Source: Paludibacteraceae bacterium (GTDB lineage Bacteria; Bacteroidota; Bacteroidia; Bacteroidales; Paludibacteraceae). From it: DNA of 9,268 bases. The notes below the pieces were generated by a model. It searched no databases, was not told the origin of the DNA, and saw only the letters and a list, made by a program, of their open reading frames with translations. The stretch's first letter is position 1, and each line of letters begins with the position of its first letter. This document shows positions 6,116-9,268 of this stretch, one piece after another. A program made the position numbers and the translations under genes. Where the stretch lies: contig JAGCIZ010000302.1 of NCBI GenBank assembly GCA_017648235.1, forward strand, positions 1 through 9,268, in the 5' to 3' direction.

Positions 6116-7531
6116 ATGCTTTTTAGGTTTATTGCAAATAAAATAAGCGAATATTGTTCGTTTGTTCCTACCAATGAGCAGTGTGAGTTGATTGAGCTTT
6201 TGGCTAAGTTTGTTCACTCAAGAACAAATAATGAGGCTTTTTTGCTCAAAGGTTATGCAGGAACGGGAAAAACATCAATTGTTAGTGCTTTGGTAAAAAC
6301 GTTATGTTTTTTTGAGCAAAAAGTAGTTTTATTAGCGCCGACAGGTCGTGCAGCAAAAGTGTTTTCCGCTTATTCTAATTTGCCGGCTTATTCAATTCAT
6401 AAAAAAATTTATAGGCAAAAGTCGTCAACTGATGCTGTTTTTCAGTTGGATAGAAATATGCATCATAATACGCTATTTATTGTAGATGAGGCTTCTATGA
6501 TCTCAACTTCAATAGGAGAAGGACAACTTTTCGGTAGTGGCAATTTGTTAGACGATTTGGTTCAATATGTCTATTCTAATCAATCGAATAATTTAATTTT
6601 ACTTGGAGATACGGCTCAATTGCAACCTTTTGTTCAAACTGATTGTCCTGCTATGGATGTAAGTCGTCTTGAAAGTTATGGTTTGGATATTCTGGAATAT
6701 GAACTAAAGCAGGTCGTTCGTCAGTCTGTAGAAAGTGGAATTTTATATAATGCAACTTCTTTGCGTCAAAGAATAGGGGAGGAAGAAACTTTTCTGTTTC
6801 CGAAGTTAAAGGTTGATTTTCCTGATGTGAAGCGAATTTCTGGTGCCGATTTGATTGAGTCATTAAGTACTTCTTATGATAAGGTAGGAGTAGAAAATAC
6901 ATTAGTTGTTACTCGGTCAAACAAGCGTGCAAATCAGTATAATATGGGAATCCGTTCTCAGGTTTTGCAGAGAGAGGAGGAACTGAACTGTGGCGACTGG
7001 TTAATGGTTACCAAGAATAATTATTTTTGGAATAAAACTTATAAAAATCTACCCTTTATCGCTAATGGAGATGTGTTTCGAATTGTTAGAATAGGAAGAT
7101 ATCAAGATTTATACGGATTTAGGTTTGTTAATGTAACTGCCGAGTTTGATGAAGGAGTAGAAATTGATGTAAAAATCTTAATAGATTCTTTTTATACTGA
7201 AACATCAAAAGACGTAGAGGAGTTGAATAAGAAACTAAGGGATTCTGTGTTAGAAGACTATGCAGATTTAAAAAATAAAAAGGAGCGATATAAAAATTTG
7301 CTTGAGAATGAATACTTCAATGCGTTGCAAGTGAAGTTTGCATATGCGGTTACTTGCCACAAAGCACAAGGTGGGCAGTGGGATAATGTGTTTGTGGATC
7401 AAGGTTTTGTGAATGAGCAAATGATAAATACCGATTATTATCGTTGGCTTTATACGGCCATAACAAGAGCCAAGCAAAAACTTTTTTTGGTTAACTTCTC
7501 GGAAAAATATTTTGAGGAGAAGATGGCTTGA
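6116..7531 (+). CDS. RecD/Dda-like superfamily 1B DNA helicase, compact form
   Basis: This 471-residue protein is an ATP-driven SF1 helicase, probably moving 5' to 3' on DNA. Motifs in order: Walker A GYAGTGKTS (46-54), Ia LAPTGRAAK (73-81), Walker B FIVDEASMI (121-129), III GDTAQLQP (164-171), IV-like LKQVVRQ (197-203), V YAVTCHKAQGGQWDNVFV (410-427) and VI YYRWLYTAITRAKQKLFLVN (441-460). GDWLMVTKNNY and IANGDVFRIVRIG (293-328) look like the SH3-like insertion of RecD2/Dda. It lacks the large N-terminal region of RecD2, and no recB or recC is nearby, so it is not the classical RecBCD subunit. The frame stays open upstream to 5993, but that part lies inside the regulator gene in another frame; ATG 6116, 10 bases after the regulator stop, gives a normal N-terminus leading to the Q-motif-like VPTNEQ. 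The repair or replication role is inferred from the family. Confidence 0.9.
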   Translation: MLFRFIANKISEYCSFVPTNEQCELIELLAKFVHSRTNNEAFLLKGYAGTGKTSIVSALVKTLCFFEQKVVLLAPTGRAAKVFSAYSNLPAYSIHKKIYRQKSSTDAVFQLDRNMHHNTLFIVDEASMISTSIGEGQLFGSGNLLDDLVQYVYSNQSNNLILLGDTAQLQPFVQTDCPAMDVSRLESYGLDILEYELKQVVRQSVESGILYNATSLRQRIGEEETFLFPKLKVDFPDVKRISGADLIESLSTSYDKVGVENTLVVTRSNKRANQYNMGIRSQVLQREEELNCGDWLMVTKNNYFWNKTYKNLPFIANGDVFRIVRIGRYQDLYGFRFVNVTAEFDEGVEIDVKILIDSFYTETSKDVEELNKKLRDSVLEDYADLKNKKERYKNLLENEYFNALQVKFAYAVTCHKAQGGQWDNVFVDQGFVNEQMINTDYYRWLYTAITRAKQKLFLVNFSEKYFEEKMA

Positions 7532-7554
7532 TTAAATTAATTTTACTACCTTTG
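7528..7554 (+). promoter_or_regulatory. Bacteroidota-type promoter for the L25-pth-hslR operon
   Basis: TACCTTTG (7547-7554) is an exact TAnnTTTG -7 element. The nearest -33 candidate is TTG at 7528-7530, overlapping the helicase stop codon, with 16 bases between, slightly short of the usual range. Transcription should begin near 7558-7561, giving a leader of about 70 bases. The core TTTTACTACCTTTGC (7541-7555) recurs exactly at 9186-9200. Placement just ahead of a ribosomal protein gene supports it. Confidence 0.7.
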
Positions 7555-7559
7555 CGCCC

Positions 7560-7632
7560 GATTTTATAAGAGTGTGATGGGAAATTAGCCCAAAACAGCG
7601 TTTAATTTTGAGTAACACAAAAAAAGATTAAA
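7560..7632 (+). promoter_or_regulatory. 5' leader of the L25 operon with two competing short hairpins
   Basis: The leader can form TGGG (7578-7581) with CCCA (7589-7592), or CAAAA (7591-7595) with TTTTG (7606-7610). The arms share 7591-7592, so both cannot form fully at once. GTGT (7572-7575) and ACAC (7615-7618) could close an outer stem around either. All stems are only 4-5 bp, so a regulatory role is a suggestion. The bases just before the ATG at 7633 are A-rich, with no clear Shine-Dalgarno site. Confidence 0.3.
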
Positions 7633-8205
7633 ATGAAAACATTTAAACTAGAAGGAACCTTACGTGAAGGTTTAGGAAAATCGGCTACAAAAGCCTTGAG
7701 AAATTCGGAGTTGGTACCATGTGTGCTTTATGGCGGAAAAGAAAATGTACATTTTCAAGTTAAAGTTTCGGATCTTCGCAATTTGATTTATACTCCAAAT
7801 GTTTACATTGTTGATTTGACAATTGGAGATAAGAAGGTAAATGCGGTGATGAAGGAAATTCAATTTCATCCAGTAAAGGATAATATTTTGCACATTGACT
7901 TTTTTGAAATAGTTGATAACAAACCTGTTGCTATTGAGGTTCCTGTGAAATTGGAAGGGCTTTCAGTTGGTGTTCGTGCCGGTGGTAAGTTGACTTTGGA
8001 TACAAGAAAATTGAAAGTTAAAGGTCAATTTGAAAAAATTCCTGATACATTGGTTATTAATGTAGAAAAATTGGAATTAGGAAAAACTATTCAAGTAAAA
8101 GCATTGTCGTTTGAAGGAGTTGAAGTTTTGAATGCTCCTAATACAGTAGTAGCTTCTTGTCGTTTGACACGTGCTGCTCGTGGTATTGCTGCTGCAAATA
8201 AATAA
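7633..8205 (+). CDS. rplY: 50S ribosomal protein L25 / general stress protein Ctc
   Basis: L25 binds 5S rRNA in the large ribosomal subunit. This is the long, two-domain CTC/TL5 form (190 residues), not the about 94-residue E. coli form. The N-terminal L25 domain (1-93) shows REGLGKSATKALRNSELVPC (11-30), VLYGG (31-35) and the signature QFHPVKDNILHIDFFE (77-92). The C-terminal TL5 beta domain (about 95-178) begins KPVAIEVPVKLEG and includes VRAGGKLTLDTRKLKVK (114-130). It ends in a short basic, Ala-rich tail, RAARGIAAANK, common in Bacteroidales versions. The ATG at 7633 follows an A-rich leader and opens with the expected MKTFKLEG strand. Peptidyl-tRNA hydrolase starts 5 bases after the TAA, a pairing conserved in many bacteria, which supports co-transcription from the promoter near 7550. 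Identification is confident. Confidence 0.97.
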   Translation: MKTFKLEGTLREGLGKSATKALRNSELVPCVLYGGKENVHFQVKVSDLRNLIYTPNVYIVDLTIGDKKVNAVMKEIQFHPVKDNILHIDFFEIVDNKPVAIEVPVKLEGLSVGVRAGGKLTLDTRKLKVKGQFEKIPDTLVINVEKLELGKTIQVKALSFEGVEVLNAPNTVVASCRLTRAARGIAAANK

Positions 8206-8210
8206 GAAGA

Positions 8211-8774
8211 ATGAAATATTTGATTGTCGGGTTGGGTAATGTCGGCAAGGAATATGAACATACTCGACACAATATAGGATTTGATACGTTGGATGCTTTT
8301 GCTAAAGTGTCCAACGTTGTTTTTGAAGAAAATAGATACGGATCAGTAGCTAAAGTTTCTTTGAAAGGTCGGGCGTTGTTTTTGCTTAAACCGTCAACTT
8401 TTGTAAACTTGAGTGGAAATGCTGTTCGTTATTGGATGCAGAAAGAAAAAATCTCTTTAGAAAATCTGTTAATTGTTGTTGATGATTTGGCTCTTCCGCT
8501 TGGTGCTTTGCGGCTCAAGCCTAAGGGCAGTGATGCTGGGCATAATGGACTAAAAAATATTCAGGAAATTTTAGGAACAAATGCATATTGCCGTTTGAGA
8601 ATGGGTATAGGAAATGATTTTCCAAAAGGAGCTCAGGTAAACTTTGTTTTGGGACGTTTTTCTGAAGAGGAGCAACTTGTTCTGCAGCCTCGTATTGATT
8701 TGGCTGTGGAAATTATACGCAGTTTTTGCTTAGCAGGAATCCAAAATACGATGAATGCTTACAATAACAAGTAA
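8211..8774 (+). CDS. pth: Peptidyl-tRNA hydrolase
   Basis: Pth cuts the ester bond of peptidyl-tRNAs that drop off the ribosome, recycling tRNA in the cytoplasm; it is essential in most bacteria. The 187-residue length is normal. Active-site positions known from E. coli are all present: Asn10 in VGLGNVG, the catalytic His20 in TRHNIGFD, Asn66 in PSTFVNLSG (E. coli Asn68), Asp91 in VVDDLALPLG (E. coli Asp93) and Asn112 in GHNGLKNI (E. coli Asn114). MGIGNDFPKG (131-140) and FVLGRFSEEE (145-154) are further family signatures. The start is ATG 8211, giving the standard MKYLIVGLGN opening; GAAGA just before it is a modest purine-rich ribosome site. It sits 5 bases after L25 and 8 bases before the S4 protein, so the three are very likely one operon. 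Identification is confident. Confidence 0.97.
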   Translation: MKYLIVGLGNVGKEYEHTRHNIGFDTLDAFAKVSNVVFEENRYGSVAKVSLKGRALFLLKPSTFVNLSGNAVRYWMQKEKISLENLLIVVDDLALPLGALRLKPKGSDAGHNGLKNIQEILGTNAYCRLRMGIGNDFPKGAQVNFVLGRFSEEEQLVLQPRIDLAVEIIRSFCLAGIQNTMNAYNNK

Positions 8775-8782
8775 AAAAGAAG

Positions 8783-9160
8783 ATGCTTGAGGTTCGTATT
8801 GATAAATTTTTGTGGGAAATTCGTCAGTTTAAGACACGGACTTTGGCTGCAGATTCTTGTAAAAATGGCAAAGTGCGAGTCAATAAGCAGGCTGCTAAAC
8901 CTTCTAGGAATATCTCTATTGGCGATGTGGTAGAAATAAGGAAAGGTGCGGTTTTGTATGAATTCTTGGTTTTGCAACTTCCAAATGGTAGAGTTTCTGC
9001 TAAATTATTGCCGCAGTATATTGAAGATCGAACTGATTTGGCGCAGTTGGAAATGTTGCAAATAGCACGTTCTACTACGATTTATCGCCCAAAAGGAGTC
9101 GGCAGGCCTACTAAAAAAGAACGTCGTGATTTGGAGAACTATTTTGAAGGTGAATTTTAG
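8783..9160 (+). CDS. hslR: S4-domain RNA-binding protein, Hsp15-like
   Basis: A 125-residue member of the Hsp15/HslR group. In E. coli, Hsp15 binds 50S subunits that still carry a peptidyl-tRNA after premature dissociation and helps recycle them. The S4 domain occupies about 4-65: VRIDKFLWEIRQFKTRTLA (4-22) forms the first helices, and VRVNKQAAKPSRNISIGDVV (31-50) is the RNA-contacting loop and strand. A basic C-terminal extension has YRPKGVGRPTKKERRDL (101-117), shared by Hsp15 proteins. The ATG at 8783 is preceded by AAAAAAGAAG, a purine-rich ribosome site, 8 bases after the pth stop. With Pth next to it and L25 before, the operon joins a 5S rRNA-binding protein with two factors acting on stalled peptidyl-tRNA. 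The gene symbol is a family-level assignment. Its last bases form one arm of a terminator-like hairpin. Confidence 0.9.
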   Translation: MLEVRIDKFLWEIRQFKTRTLAADSCKNGKVRVNKQAAKPSRNISIGDVVEIRKGAVLYEFLVLQLPNGRVSAKLLPQYIEDRTDLAQLEMLQIARSTTIYRPKGVGRPTKKERRDLENYFEGEF

Positions 9161-9189
9161 TTTCGTCTCCGTTCAAAATGCTATTTTTT
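9141..9189 (+). terminator. Probable intrinsic terminator overlapping the end of hslR
   Basis: ATTTTGAA (9141-9148) pairs perfectly with TTCAAAAT (9172-9179). Two further G-C pairs (9149-9150 with 9169-9170) form if G9171 is bulged, leaving an 18-base loop. A run of six T (9184-9189) follows 4 bases later. The upstream arm lies in the last codons of hslR, and the T run abuts the next promoter core. The stem is low in GC, so efficiency is uncertain, but the position at the end of the operon fits. Confidence 0.5.
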
Positions 9190-9191
9190 AC

Positions 9192-9199
9192 TACCTTTG
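9192..9199 (+). promoter_or_regulatory. Bacteroidota -7 promoter element for a gene beyond the window
   Basis: TACCTTTG is an exact TAnnTTTG match within TTTTACTACCTTTGC (9186-9200), identical over 15 bases to the L25 promoter core. No TTG lies at the usual -33 distance; the nearest is TTC at 9172-9174. Transcription would begin near 9203-9206. No start codon with a convincing coding frame is visible in the remaining bases, so the gene served lies further on. Confidence 0.6.
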
Positions 9200-9205
9200 C
9201 ATTTC

Positions 9206-9222
9206 TTATTGTGAAACAATAA
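9206..9222. repeat. 7-bp inverted repeat with 3-base spacer at the last promoter
   Basis: TTATTGT-GAA-ACAATAA is a perfect inverted repeat beginning 6 bases after the TACCTTTG element, at or just past the expected transcription start. It could be an operator for a dimeric regulator (the half-sites TTGT/ACAA resemble those of Crp/Fnr-type proteins) or a small 5' hairpin in the RNA. The symmetry is seen directly; the role is inferred. Confidence 0.5.
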
Positions 9223-9268
9223 TACGAAGAAAAATACGTTTTAGTTTGTAGCGATAGATTTTTTTTGA

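Noticed and set aside
7531..7541. ATTAA-A-TTAAT palindrome between helicase and L25 promoter elements
   Set aside because: Too short, purely A/T and without a loop; expected by chance in AT-rich spacer.
1..9268. Mobile elements, CRISPR arrays, tRNA or rRNA genes, phage or defence systems
   Set aside because: Gaps total only a few hundred bases, and no transposase, integrase, repeat array or tRNA-like fold is visible; all genes fit a stable core chromosome.

Overview
The window is a stretch of AT-rich bacterial chromosome (by eye, about two-thirds A+T) that reads as ordinary core genome of a Bacteroidota bacterium, probably of the order Bacteroidales. The support is threefold. Promoters have the Bacteroidota form TAnnTTTG (TACATTTG once, TACCTTTG twice), and starts carry A-rich leaders instead of strong Shine-Dalgarno sites. 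FeoA and FeoB are fused in one protein. The order L25 - peptidyl-tRNA hydrolase - S4 protein is also typical of the group. All eight genes lie on the + strand with short gaps. I see no mobile element, CRISPR array, tRNA or rRNA.

Layout: 1-575 is the 3' part of fabD (fatty acid synthesis), cut by the window edge. 597-3236 is a FeoA-FeoB ferrous iron transporter with an added C-terminal helix and a four-cysteine tail. The gap at 3237-3341 holds a weak terminator-like hairpin and a good Bacteroidota promoter. This promoter appears to drive a tight four-gene unit: an unrecognised 246-residue protein (3342-4082), a sodium-coupled NSS-family transporter overlapping it by 41 bases (4042-5391), a Crp/Fnr-type regulator 3 bases further on (5395-6105), and a compact RecD/Dda-like SF1 helicase 10 bases after that (6116-7531).

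A second promoter (about 7528-7554) and a leader of about 70 bases precede a translation unit: ribosomal protein L25/Ctc (7633-8205), peptidyl-tRNA hydrolase (8211-8774) and an Hsp15-like S4 RNA-binding protein (8783-9160). These three share a theme of ribosome function and rescue of stalled translation products. A terminator-like hairpin overlaps the end of the last gene. A third promoter core follows, with 15 bases identical to the second, and then a 7-bp inverted repeat at the expected transcription start. The gene it serves lies beyond the window.

I did not find a clearly new biological system. The points most worth a second look are the unknown protein and its tight linkage to the transporter, regulator and helicase; the three-part Feo fusion with a histidine-rich linker; and the inverted repeat at the last promoter. 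The ribosomal and Feo genes are confident assignments. The regulatory sites are motif matches only.
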